A stretch of 63,821 nucleotides of DNA from Bacteroidota bacterium (GTDB lineage Bacteria > Bacteroidota > Bacteroidia > NS11-12g > UBA9320): contig JABIUV010000008.1 of assembly GCA_018700895.1 (NCBI GenBank), positions 1 to 63,821 on the forward strand. Direction: 5' to 3'. Shown one piece after another: positions 1-8,705 of this stretch (positions within the stretch are counted from its first letter, which is position 1; each line of letters starts with the position of its first letter). The translations under genes and the position numbers were made by a program. The notes beneath the pieces were generated by a model. It was not told where the DNA came from and made no database searches. It was given only the letters and a program-made list of their open reading frames with translations.

Positions 1-122
1 GAGCTATGATGTTGTGTTGCTTTTCGTTACAGAATATTATTGTATAATTGCAAAGCCTTTCAGGCAGTTCTCCAGAAATTTTTTTCTAGAATACACTTAA
101 AACATTAACTCTTTACAAATAC

Positions 123-1910
123 ATGTACGATATTCTTTCATTAGGAGAGATGCTCCTTCCTGAGCTACGCAAAATTGCAGATGAGCATGGCATACCTCAC
201 AAAGGACTAAAAAAGCAAGACTTAGCTTATAAAATACTTGATTTTCAAGCCGTTAACCCCGAAAAATTTAGAGATGTAAAGGTGCCAAGCAAGGCAGATA
301 GCAAGCCTGCTACCAAAAAACCTGTCGCTAAAAAGCCAGCTGCTAAAACTGAATCTGACGCTCCCAAAGAGCCAAAGAAAACTCGGCCACGTAAAACCAA
401 AGAGGATAGAAACGAAGAGGTAAAACCAACAGAAACTAAAGCGGAAAAAAACCCCGAAAAGCCTAAGCCTGAACCACGTTTCAATCAGCCACGTAAAAGT
501 GAGCGAGTGTCTCGTGAAGATAGACTAAATAAAAACACAAAGAGCGAATTTAAGGACGATAAAAAAGATGGCCAAGATCAGAAAGATGGCAAGCCTGACC
601 GCCAAAAATCGAACAGAGATAACTCCAACCAAAATAACCCACGCGGCAACAATCCTAACCATAAGCAACTAACTCCCGAGGAGAAAGAAGCTAGAGATAA
701 GGAAAGAGCTGAGCGTGATGCTGAGCGTAAACGCATAGAAGAAGAAAAGCGTAAGAAACGTGAAGCTGAAGAAAAACTCATTAATTACTTGGAGTTAGAG
801 GGTGTAGTAACCACCCAAGGCGTGTTAGAAGTAATATCTGATGGGTATGGTTTTTTACGTTCTCCTGATTACAACTACCAACCATCACCTGATGATGTGT
901 ATATATCGCCGCAGCAAGTAAAACAAAACGGCCTAAAAACCGGTGATACTGTGAAGGGGAACATTCGTCCACCCAAGGAGGGCGAGAAGTACTTCGCATT
1001 GATAAACATCATAGGTATCAATGGGCGTACAGTAGACTTTGTGAAAGACAGAGTGGCATTCCACCACCTTACGCCACTTTTTCCAGATGAGAAATTTAAC
1101 TTAGAGTACAAAAATGATAACTACAGTACGCGTATTATGGATATCATATCGCCTATAGGCAAAGGGCAACGTGGTCTTATAGTTGCACAACCTAAAACAG
1201 GTAAAACTAACCTACTAAAAGATGTAGCCAACGCTATATCCGCAAATCACCCTGAGGTGTATATGATTATTCTGCTGATAGACGAACGTCCGGAGGAGGT
1301 GACCGATATGGCTCGAAATGTAAATGCCGAGGTAGTTGCTTCTACCTTTGACGAGCCAGCAGATAAGCACGTGAAATTGGCCAATATTGTACTGGAAAAA
1401 GCCAAACGTCTTACAGAATGTGGTCACGATGTAGTGATACTGCTCGATTCTATCACCAGACTAGCTCGTGCCTACAATACCGTACAGCCTGCAAGTGGTA
1501 AGATATTAAGTGGTGGTGTAGATGCTAATGCATTGCAGAAACCAAAGCGTTTCTTTGGTGCGGCACGTAACATAGAAAATGGAGGTTCACTTACCATTAT
1601 AGCTACGGCACTTACCGAGACAGGATCTAAGATGGATGAAGTTATCTTCGAAGAATTTAAAGGTACGGGTAATATGGAGCTTCAGTTGGATAGAAAACTA
1701 TCTAACAAGCGTATCTATCCTGCTATCGACATTGTATCGAGTAGCACACGTAGAGAAGACCTTTTGCTTGATAAAGCGGTACTCCAAAAAATGTGGGTAA
1801 TGCGAAATCATCTGGCAGATATGAACCCAGAAGAAGCCATGACTACTATGCTCAATTATATGAAAGGTACTAAGAACAACGACGAGTTCTTGGTGAGTAT
1901 GAACGGATAG
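123..1910 (+). CDS. rho: Transcription termination factor Rho
   Basis: Hexameric ATP-dependent RNA helicase that terminates transcription on unstructured nascent RNA. Residues about 5-45 form the Rho_N domain, about 46-220 are a charged linker rich in Lys, Glu, Asp and Asn, then comes a cold-shock-type RNA-binding domain ([13 protein letters not shown]) and the RecA-like motor with Walker [12 protein letters not shown] and Walker [17 protein letters not shown]. At 595 residues it is far longer than E. coli Rho (419); the excess is the linker, as usual in Bacteroidetes. The first ATG precedes Rho_N directly and is taken as the start. The gene stands alone, followed by a hairpin and a convergent operon. 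Confidence 0.97.
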   Translation: MYDILSLGEMLLPELRKIADEHGIPHKGLKKQDLAYKILDFQAVNPEKFRDVKVPSKADSKPATKKPVAKKPAAKTESDAPKEPKKTRPRKTKEDRNEEVKPTETKAEKNPEKPKPEPRFNQPRKSERVSREDRLNKNTKSEFKDDKKDGQDQKDGKPDRQKSNRDNSNQNNPRGNNPNHKQLTPEEKEARDKERAERDAERKRIEEEKRKKREAEEKLINYLELEGVVTTQGVLEVISDGYGFLRSPDYNYQPSPDDVYISPQQVKQNGLKTGDTVKGNIRPPKEGEKYFALINIIGINGRTVDFVKDRVAFHHLTPLFPDEKFNLEYKNDNYSTRIMDIISPIGKGQRGLIVAQPKTGKTNLLKDVANAISANHPEVYMIILLIDERPEEVTDMARNVNAEVVASTFDEPADKHVKLANIVLEKAKRLTECGHDVVILLDSITRLARAYNTVQPASGKILSGGVDANALQKPKRFFGAARNIENGGSLTIIATALTETGSKMDEVIFEEFKGTGNMELQLDRKLSNKRIYPAIDIVSSSTRREDLLLDKAVLQKMWVMRNHLADMNPEEAMTTMLNYMKGTKNNDEFLVSMNG

Positions 1911-1937
1911 AAAGCATCCATCATACCAAAATATCAG

Positions 1938-1971
1938 AAAGGTCTGCGTTGGGTGGGCCTTTTGTTTTTTT
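1938..1971 (+). terminator. Rho-independent terminator after rho
   Basis: Stem AAAGGTCT pairs with GGGCCTTT (two G-U pairs) around a loop of about 9 nt, followed by a T-rich run (TTGTTTTTTT). It lies 28 bp after the rho stop and could also end the convergent operon on the other strand. Confidence 0.65.
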
Positions 1972-2021
1972 AGAGAATAGAATTTAACGGTGAGTATATC
2001 CAACCTAATAATTTGGACTTC

Positions 2022-2483
2022 CTAATTACTCACATACAGTGAGTTTCCACTGCGAGAAACGCGGTATGTCTTTAGGTTACATCGTGTAGGACCACTGATA
2101 AATCCACTATTGAAATTGTATGCCGAACCGCAACAATCTACAAATCCGGTATCTTGTGTAGACCCACATCTCAGTTGCAGGATATCATTGTCTAACTCTA
2201 CACGTGCACATTCTAAATCACTTTGATAACTGCAGGTGCGTTCTATAGCATAGTATATATCGTCAAAGTTGTGTATCACATAAATCCCTCTGTGTCCTTG
2301 ACTTTCAAAAGATACAAACTCACCAAGATTACGTAAGTTGAAATACTCTGGCAAATCCATATTGATGGTGATATTCACCGCCGCATCTGGTATGAAACAG
2401 TCTCCTGTGAATGGGTCATCTGGTTTGCACGACTGATTGAAACTAAGAGCTACGCAGCAGAGTATGAAAGCTATTTTTTTCAT
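2022..2483 (-). CDS. Small hypothetical lipoprotein
   Basis: 153 residues, no family recognised. The N-terminus MKKIAFILCCVALSFNQSC is a lipoprotein signal peptide with a Cys at about residue 19, so it is probably lipid-anchored in the envelope. The mature part is Cys-rich (about eight further Cys), suggesting disulfides outside the cytoplasm. It is the last gene of the envelope operon; its ATG overlaps the stop of the dehydrogenase gene (ATGA), implying translational coupling. Confidence 0.75.
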   Translation of the reverse strand: MKKIAFILCCVALSFNQSCKPDDPFTGDCFIPDAAVNITINMDLPEYFNLRNLGEFVSFESQGHRGIYVIHNFDDIYYAIERTCSYQSDLECARVELDNDILQLRCGSTQDTGFVDCCGSAYNFNSGFISGPTRCNLKTYRVSRSGNSLYVSN

Positions 2484-3322
2484 TTGTTGTAAGTATAAAA
2501 CCCTTTTCCTGATTTTCTACCGTAATAACCTGCTTGCACTTTCTTTTGTTGTATTCTATTAGGTCTAAATTTTTGGTCGTAATTGAACAACTCGTACATC
2601 GACTCGGTTACAGACAGGTTGGTTTCTACACCTATGAGATCCATCAATTGGAATGGTCCCATCTTAAAGCCACTTGCACGTACCAAATCATCTATTACAT
2701 CGTGGCTAGCTACGTCCTCTTCCAATACTTTTAACCCTTCTACGTAAAAATGACGAGCTACCCTATTTACAATAAATCCTGGAGCGTCTTTGGCTACAAT
2801 GCATGTCTTATTTACACTTGCTACATAAGCTTTGGCTTGTTCTACTACATCGGGGTCAGTTTGCTCTGCACTTATTACTTCTACCAGTTTCATAATATGA
2901 GCTGGATTAAAGTAGTGTATGCCTACCACCCGTTGAGGGTAAACAAAAGCCGCTGCAATCTGCGTAAGAGGTATGGATGATGTATTGGATGCGTATATCG
3001 TATCTGGGCCATTAATGTCGGCCAAGTCGGCCAACACCTTGGTTTTTACATCCAATCGCTCTACGATGGCTTCTATTACCATATCTACCTTCACATCGCT
3101 TATCGCATTGCTATACGTGAGGTTGGCAATGGTTACTTCTTTACCAGCAATATCCAGTTTGCCTAGTTCTATCGCCTTATTAAGGTTTTTCTGAACGGCA
3201 AGTTCAGCTGCAGTGAGTACTTCTGAGTTAATATCAAATAATACTACCTCGTGACCTGCCATAGCACTTACTTGTGCTATGCCTCTGCCCATTACGCCTG
3301 CTCCTATTACACCTATTCTCAT
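2480..3322 (-). CDS. 3-hydroxyacyl-CoA (3-hydroxybutyryl-CoA) dehydrogenase
   Basis: NAD(P)-dependent oxidation/reduction of 3-hydroxyacyl-CoA in fatty acid or butanoate metabolism. Rossmann motif GVIGAGVMGRGIAQ at residues 4-17, the family's substrate-side motif HYFNPAHIMKLVEVI near residue 137, and a C-terminal helical domain ending in KSGKGFYTY. 280 residues, the length of stand-alone PaaH/Hbd enzymes. It starts 4 bp after the DUF4292 stop, so it is co-transcribed with envelope genes although its role is metabolic. Confidence 0.93.
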   Translation of the reverse strand: MRIGVIGAGVMGRGIAQVSAMAGHEVVLFDINSEVLTAAELAVQKNLNKAIELGKLDIAGKEVTIANLTYSNAISDVKVDMVIEAIVERLDVKTKVLADLADINGPDTIYASNTSSIPLTQIAAAFVYPQRVVGIHYFNPAHIMKLVEVISAEQTDPDVVEQAKAYVASVNKTCIVAKDAPGFIVNRVARHFYVEGLKVLEEDVASHDVIDDLVRASGFKMGPFQLMDLIGVETNLSVTESMYELFNYDQKFRPNRIQQKKVQAGYYGRKSGKGFYTYNK

Positions 3323-3326
3323 AATT

Positions 3327-4061
3327 TTATCTGCGTTGAAATCCGTAGGGAATCTTAAACGGAAAGCTCAACTTATCGTTAGCATATATATTCTGATAGT
3401 TGAGCACCACGTCTACCGTTTGCTCACCTTTCTCTAAGTCTATGGTTACCACTTTGGGCATTTGCTGCTGTTCAAAATCGTGATACATCTCATAACCTAC
3501 AGATGCGTGCTGTGTAGTGTCCGGAGTGTCAAACTCTGAGAGCATTGTTCTAAAAATAGCATTGAGCGTTACGGTATTTTGGGCGATACCATCACTACCT
3601 ATGAGTTGCGTTCCTTCTGCGTTTGTCTTGTATTTATCTTGCGAGAAAATGGCGTTGCCTAGTAACAAGTCCTGCACCTGACCCACTTCAGCTTTGAAAC
3701 CTAAGTACTGATTCAAAAAATCATTGTCGTACGCCATATACTGTTGGTTTATATTATCTACCATAAAAAAACTATCTGCCGTGATGAGGACCGTAGCTCC
3801 AAACCCAAACAGACTAAACTTACCCCATATCACACTGTCTTTTTTCATTTTGAGGTGCATAGAGACATTATTGGTTTTTTCATTCATAGTAATGGTTGCT
3901 TTGCCTCTCGCCTCTATGTTTTCAAAAGCCATTTGATTTTCCCAATACTTAGCTTGGGTAACAGCATTTACTTGGGTAGTAGCAGCCTTTTTTTTCGATT
4001 TGCAGCCGCTTATCGCCACTACACATAACATAAGTGCAAGTATTTTAAATCCCCTATTCAT
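3327..4061 (-). CDS. DUF4292 family lipoprotein
   Basis: 244 residues with a lipoprotein signal (LALMLCVVAISGC, Cys near residue 20) followed by a Lys-rich stretch. The rest resembles the DUF4292 family of Bacteroidetes, thought to have a LolA/LppX-like fold and so possibly to carry lipids or lipoproteins; that function is inference. It overlaps the upstream TPR gene by 8 bp. In many relatives this gene is followed by an M23 peptidase gene; here a dehydrogenase gene follows. Confidence 0.85.
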   Translation of the reverse strand: MNRGFKILALMLCVVAISGCKSKKKAATTQVNAVTQAKYWENQMAFENIEARGKATITMNEKTNNVSMHLKMKKDSVIWGKFSLFGFGATVLITADSFFMVDNINQQYMAYDNDFLNQYLGFKAEVGQVQDLLLGNAIFSQDKYKTNAEGTQLIGSDGIAQNTVTLNAIFRTMLSEFDTPDTTQHASVGYEMYHDFEQQQMPKVVTIDLEKGEQTVDVVLNYQNIYANDKLSFPFKIPYGFQRR

Positions 4062-5736
4062 CGTCTAGTTTGTCCATTTTTTTTTGTTGCATTTCGTTTG
4101 CCATATTTTTATTGCCCAATGCCTCATAACACGCTTTCGCGTGCTCATAATAGTCCTTACCATTGGGATCTATGGCTATACATTTATTTAAAATTTTCAA
4201 TGCTTGAGCGTAATCTCCCTGTGCATACAGAATCCACGCCTTAGTATCTAGATAATAAGGGTTAGATGGCTCCAGTTTCAGTGCCGTAGTAATCATACTA
4301 TCCGCTTTGAGCAATTCTATTTTTCTATTGGCAAGACTGTATGCGTAGTTGTTGAGCACCGTAGCGTTGTATGGATTTATTTCGATTATCTCGTCGTAGT
4401 ACCGGTCTGCCTTGTTGTAATCTTCCAACTTCTCGTAGGCCAATGCTTTGCACAATGTTAGTTCCATTATATCCCGCTTGTCTATGGCTACATCCAGACC
4501 TTCGTCGGCTATGGAAATTCCTCTTTTTATTTCCTTACGCTCGATGTAAGCATAACTCTGAGCTACGTACAGATTCACTACATTGGGGAATAACTCCAAG
4601 GCTTCGTCCGTATCTTCAATCTGCTGATCTACATCATCTAACTGAGCATTTGCCCCGAGTAATTTTGTCCAAAGTTGGTATTCCGATGGCTTTATTTCTA
4701 TAGCTTTTCTTATATTGATTCGAGCTAAAGAGTAATCACCCAATAGAGCATGTATGTCAGATTGTAAGATGTATGGCTCAATATTGGTTGGGTAGTTGAG
4801 CTCCAGCGTTTCTCCAAATTCCAATAAATCTGCACGCAGACTTGTATCACTTTTAAGCAGGTTGAGGTACTTACTTACGGCCTGCATTTTCTGTGGAAGT
4901 CTCAAGTCATCATACTTAAAAGCCTCTTTCAGATGAGCCATTGCTAGCCTATCTTTTCCTTTCTCATCGTATATAGAATATAGAGCAAAGTGAGCTTTGC
5001 CTACCGCAGGGTCTTCTTCTATTATCTGCTCCAAGGTAGTAATCGCCTTTTCCTCCTTGTCCGCTTTCATATAGGTTTCGGAGAGATATCCCTTGTATTG
5101 CACGTTAGCAGGAAAAGCCTCCACCAATTTCTCCATTTCTACTACGGCCTTGTCTTTTTCGCCCATGGCAGAATAGACAAAATCTAAACGCGTACTTGAT
5201 TCTCGTTCTACCCCAAACTTCGTCTGCATTTGCTTCAGAATAGCTACAGACTTATCGTACTGTTTAGCATTATAATATTGATTAGCTGCTTCGGTGTAGT
5301 TTTTTCGAACCTCGGGCTCTTGGTTTACCATGGCTGCAAATACATCTGCACTCTCCTTATACTTACCAAACTTGTTATAAAACTCACCCAATAAGCCAGA
5401 ATACCAGTGATTATACACAGGAGTAGTCGCCACAGCCTTCTGAGCAAAAGCTACTGCCTCTTGATAACGATCGAGCTTATAATTGAGTGATGCTAGTTGA
5501 TACATCGTAGCGTGACTCTTAGGATTTATCGCTAAAGCAGTATTGTACAACTCCAAGGATTTTTCCTTGTTATTAAGCACTTTCTGCTTATTGGCCTCAA
5601 AAAAAACTTTTTCAAATTTCTTTTGAGTGGCATAATCTGTTTGTCCACAGGTATCGCTTGCTAATGTAGCACTACTCTTACACCCTACGGATAAAAGAGA
5701 TAGTACAAAAAGCGATATGTAAAGAGCTTTACCCAA
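4054..5736 (-). CDS. TPR-repeat lipoprotein
   Basis: 560 residues. Lipoprotein signal LFVLSLLSVGC with Cys near residue 19, then about a dozen tetratricopeptide repeats covering nearly the whole protein (for example AKSHATMYQLASLNYKLDRY-like units, and NATVLNNYAYSLANRKIE near the C-terminus). It is presumably an envelope scaffold. It overlaps the nucleotidyltransferase gene by 8 bp upstream and DUF4292 by 8 bp downstream, so the three are tightly coupled. The client is unknown. Confidence 0.9.
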   Translation of the reverse strand: MGKALYISLFVLSLLSVGCKSSATLASDTCGQTDYATQKKFEKVFFEANKQKVLNNKEKSLELYNTALAINPKSHATMYQLASLNYKLDRYQEAVAFAQKAVATTPVYNHWYSGLLGEFYNKFGKYKESADVFAAMVNQEPEVRKNYTEAANQYYNAKQYDKSVAILKQMQTKFGVERESSTRLDFVYSAMGEKDKAVVEMEKLVEAFPANVQYKGYLSETYMKADKEEKAITTLEQIIEEDPAVGKAHFALYSIYDEKGKDRLAMAHLKEAFKYDDLRLPQKMQAVSKYLNLLKSDTSLRADLLEFGETLELNYPTNIEPYILQSDIHALLGDYSLARINIRKAIEIKPSEYQLWTKLLGANAQLDDVDQQIEDTDEALELFPNVVNLYVAQSYAYIERKEIKRGISIADEGLDVAIDKRDIMELTLCKALAYEKLEDYNKADRYYDEIIEINPYNATVLNNYAYSLANRKIELLKADSMITTALKLEPSNPYYLDTKAWILYAQGDYAQALKILNKCIAIDPNGKDYYEHAKACYEALGNKNMANEMQQKKMDKLDDE

Positions 5737-6745
5737 TATGCTGTGTGGAGTAATCTCCTATACTTATCTCATTAGCCGACCCATCATAGTGAGCTTTATT
5801 CCCTATCATCGAGTTCGTAATATTGGCGTTTTTGATATGTGATTCCGTCTGAATAATCGTATTGGTAACCACACTGTCTTCCACTATGGTATTGTCTCCT
5901 ATACTTACATAAGGACCTATTTTGGCATTGATTAACTGTACGTTTTCACCAATATAACATGGCTCAATGATTTCAGAGTTGGTGCTAGTTACGCTATCTG
6001 CAACCAGTTTTTCTGTACTATTTGCCAGTACACGTTGGTTGGTGTTTACCGTTGCGTTCTTGTTGCCACAATCCCACCATTCTATCACCTTTCCTGGGGT
6101 GAATTTGGATCCTTTGTCTTTCAAGCTATCTAAGGCGTTTGTCAATTGATACTCGCCTTTTTCTTTGATATCGTTGTCCAGCAGGTGCTTAATTTCTGCT
6201 TTTAGAGCATCACCATTTTTAAAATAGTAAATCCCGATTATAGCTAAGTTAGATTGTGGATTATCTGGTTTTTCTACAAAATATTCGATGATACCATCCT
6301 CATCCAATTGCACTACACCAAAAGCTCTTGGGTCTTCTACTTCTTTTACCCATATAGTTCCATCTACACTCGCATCTAGCTTAAAGTCTGCTCTGAATAG
6401 TGTATCGGCAAAAGCCACAATCACGTTACCTGTGAGTGCTTGTTCTGCCTGGTATATGGCGTGAGCTGTACCTAAAGCTTGGTGCTGTACGTGTATAGAT
6501 CCTTTTCCGCCTAGTTTTTCTGCTACTTCTAGTAAGTGTTGTTTTACGGCTTCGCCAAAAAATTGCTCATTTGGTCCTACTACAAAAGCTATTTCTTCTA
6601 ACGGTTCGTTTACTACTTTGGCTATGTCTTCTACAAGGCGTTGCACAATAGGCTTACCCGCTACGGGTACAAGCGGTTTGGGAACTGTGAGCGTATGCGG
6701 TCGCAATCTGCTTCCGATTCCAGCCATAGGTATAATGATGTTCAT
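5729..6745 (-). CDS. Sugar-phosphate nucleotidyltransferase
   Basis: Makes an NDP-sugar from a sugar-1-phosphate and NTP for surface polysaccharide. The nucleotide-binding signature GIGSRLRPHTLTVPKPLVPV is at residues 9-28; the acceptor region AFADTLFRADF is near residue 112; from about 240 the sequence becomes a left-handed beta-helix of hexapeptide-like repeats (IGENVQLINAKIGPYVSIGD). The beta-helix suggests a glucose-1-phosphate thymidylyl/uridylyltransferase with an additional domain; the exact sugar cannot be read. It lies in the flippase-dut-TPR operon. Confidence 0.9.
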   Translation of the reverse strand: MNIIIPMAGIGSRLRPHTLTVPKPLVPVAGKPIVQRLVEDIAKVVNEPLEEIAFVVGPNEQFFGEAVKQHLLEVAEKLGGKGSIHVQHQALGTAHAIYQAEQALTGNVIVAFADTLFRADFKLDASVDGTIWVKEVEDPRAFGVVQLDEDGIIEYFVEKPDNPQSNLAIIGIYYFKNGDALKAEIKHLLDNDIKEKGEYQLTNALDSLKDKGSKFTPGKVIEWWDCGNKNATVNTNQRVLANSTEKLVADSVTSTNSEIIEPCYIGENVQLINAKIGPYVSIGDNTIVEDSVVTNTIIQTESHIKNANITNSMIGNKAHYDGSANEISIGDYSTQHIG

Positions 6746-6781
6746 TTAGTTTATTGTAATAATGTGATAGTTAGCTCAAAT

Positions 6782-7225
6782 TTATATTCCAGTGTGTCCG
6801 TATCCTCCTGCACCTCGCTCTGTTTCGTCTAAGGTATCTGTAAGTTTAAAACGGACTTGCTCGTACTTATTTAAAATTAGTTGAGCAATTCGGTCTCCAT
6901 TTTCTATGTGAAAATCTTCTTGTGAAAAGTTGATTAATGCGATTTTTATTTCACCTCTATAGTCGGCATCAATCGTGCCTGGCGTGTTTATTACCGTTAT
7001 GCCGTATTTTAGGGCTAGGCCGCTCCGCGGTCTTATCTGTGCTTCGTAGCCTTGGGGTATGGCCATATATAGCCCTGTTCCTATGAGCTTGCGTTCAAAA
7101 GGCTTTAAGGTCATACGTTCAGGCACAAATGCTCGTAAGTCTACACCAGCAGAGTACTCCGTTTGGTACGCTGGCAATGCATTATTGCTTCTGTTGATGA
7201 TAGCAAGTTCAATCACGTCACGCAA
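6782..7225 (-). CDS. dut: dUTP diphosphatase
   Basis: Hydrolyses dUTP to dUMP, supplying dTMP synthesis and keeping uracil out of DNA. All trimeric dUTPase motifs are visible: AGVDLRA (1), [12 protein letters not shown] (2), [15 protein letters not shown] (3), [10 protein letters not shown] (4) and the C-terminal [11 protein letters not shown] (5). 147 residues is normal. It starts 2 bp after the flippase stop. Placement inside an envelope operon is typical of the phylum. Confidence 0.97.
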   Translation of the reverse strand: MRDVIELAIINRSNNALPAYQTEYSAGVDLRAFVPERMTLKPFERKLIGTGLYMAIPQGYEAQIRPRSGLALKYGITVINTPGTIDADYRGEIKIALINFSQEDFHIENGDRIAQLILNKYEQVRFKLTDTLDETERGAGGYGHTGI

Positions 7226-7227
7226 AT

Positions 7228-8661
7228 TTATGCTTTTCTACTGCTTAACATTAGTCTGTGTCCTACAAATGCATAGACCAGCACATAAAATAGATTTATT
7301 AAATGCGCATACCAACCACTTAGTCCGTCATATTCAGATAGCAAGTATAAGCCAACGCTTGAGACAATAAGAGTAAGAACTATGCCTACGTGGTACCGCA
7401 CAGGATAGTATAGTTGACCCAGCAAGTAGCTGAGTATGGTCATAGTAGCATACGCCGCTAAAGTAGTAATGGCTGCTGCCTTAAAACCATAAATAGGCAC
7501 GTATACAACAAGCAAAATAACCGTAAGCACAGCACCCACAAGCGAGACTGCTGCACCATGCTTAGTTTTATTATTGAGCTTATACCAGATACTCAAGTTG
7601 AAAAATATTCCTAAAAACAGATTAGCCATAAGTAAGATGGGTACTATGAACAAGGCATCTTCATGTTCGTGAAACTCCGGTTTGCGTATCAGCAACTCAG
7701 CAATTTCTTGCTTAAATAGCGACACCACCAAGAATATTGCTCCACACGCGTATACAAACCAATCCATAATCTGAATGTAAGATTTTTTGGCATCACTCTT
7801 ATCTGCTTGGGCAAAGAAGAATGGCTCTACCGCATAACGAAATGCCTGAATGAAAATGGTCATTAACATGCTCAATTTATAAAAAGTACCATACACTCCT
7901 ATTTCATAGTCTACTTCATCTGCAGGCAACAGTTTTCTCATTGCCAATCTATCAAAGGTTTCATTGACCATACCAGCAAAGCCTAAGATCACCAAGGGCC
8001 AAGCATATTTGAACATCTTTTTCCAAAGCTCGAGGCTAGCTTTACCTAAATTTCTAAAAATGTCTGGCAGCACCAAAATAAATTCTATTCCGCTAGCTAT
8101 CAGGTTAATTATAAAAATAAACTCAATGTTTGGCTCCGTGTCGGTAAGCTCCGGGTAGTAAACTATGAAAAACACGTTAAGCACTACATTTATGATAATT
8201 CCTGTGGTTTTTACTGCTGCAAATTTTTTGGCTTTGTTAAGATAACGAAGCAATGCATATGGCACAGATTTTAATACATCTACGGCCATAATGAGGGTAA
8301 ACCACGTCACATAAGACAAATTATCAGGATAACCCACAAATGAACCTGCGGAAGACTTATTAGTAAGCATTAATAAGACAAAAAGAACAACTGCAATGAC
8401 AAGTGATGTCATTGCAGTACTAAATACATCTTGATACTTTTCTTTTCCTCTCGCAAAATTGAAAAATGCTGTTTCCATTCCGTGTGGCAATACCACAAAA
8501 AAGAATGCAGCGTACGCATAAAACTCTACGTGAGGAGCAATGAGTTTTGGGTCAAAAACCCCAGCAAAGACGAAGACCAGAATAAAATTTATAGAACGCC
8601 CGACAATACTCGGAATCCCATAAATCGCGGTGTCGCCAGCTAATTTCTTGATGATACTCAT
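7228..8661 (-). CDS. Polysaccharide/lipid flippase (Wzx/MATE-like)
   Basis: 477 residues with about 12-14 hydrophobic segments and few charges between them, the pattern of polysaccharide-biosynthesis flippases of the MOP superfamily. It begins [20 protein letters not shown], the usual N-terminus of the family. It probably exports a lipid-linked sugar for the envelope. It is the first gene of the operon that runs to 2022 and has a TAnnTTTG promoter element just upstream. The substrate is unknown. Confidence 0.9.
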   Translation of the reverse strand: MSIIKKLAGDTAIYGIPSIVGRSINFILVFVFAGVFDPKLIAPHVEFYAYAAFFFVVLPHGMETAFFNFARGKEKYQDVFSTAMTSLVIAVVLFVLLMLTNKSSAGSFVGYPDNLSYVTWFTLIMAVDVLKSVPYALLRYLNKAKKFAAVKTTGIIINVVLNVFFIVYYPELTDTEPNIEFIFIINLIASGIEFILVLPDIFRNLGKASLELWKKMFKYAWPLVILGFAGMVNETFDRLAMRKLLPADEVDYEIGVYGTFYKLSMLMTIFIQAFRYAVEPFFFAQADKSDAKKSYIQIMDWFVYACGAIFLVVSLFKQEIAELLIRKPEFHEHEDALFIVPILLMANLFLGIFFNLSIWYKLNNKTKHGAAVSLVGAVLTVILLVVYVPIYGFKAAAITTLAAYATMTILSYLLGQLYYPVRYHVGIVLTLIVSSVGLYLLSEYDGLSGWYAHLINLFYVLVYAFVGHRLMLSSRKA

Positions 8662-8669
8662 TTGCTATG

Positions 8670-8677
8670 CAAAGCTA
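8670..8677 (-). promoter_or_regulatory. -7 element of the flippase-dut operon
   Basis: On the minus strand TAGCTTTG matches TAnnTTTG and ends 8 nt before the ATG at 8661, giving a leader of only a few nt. No TTG is seen 17-23 bp upstream. Confidence 0.55.
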
Positions 8678-8705
8678 TGTTTACCCAACGTTAGCTATAC
8701 ACATA

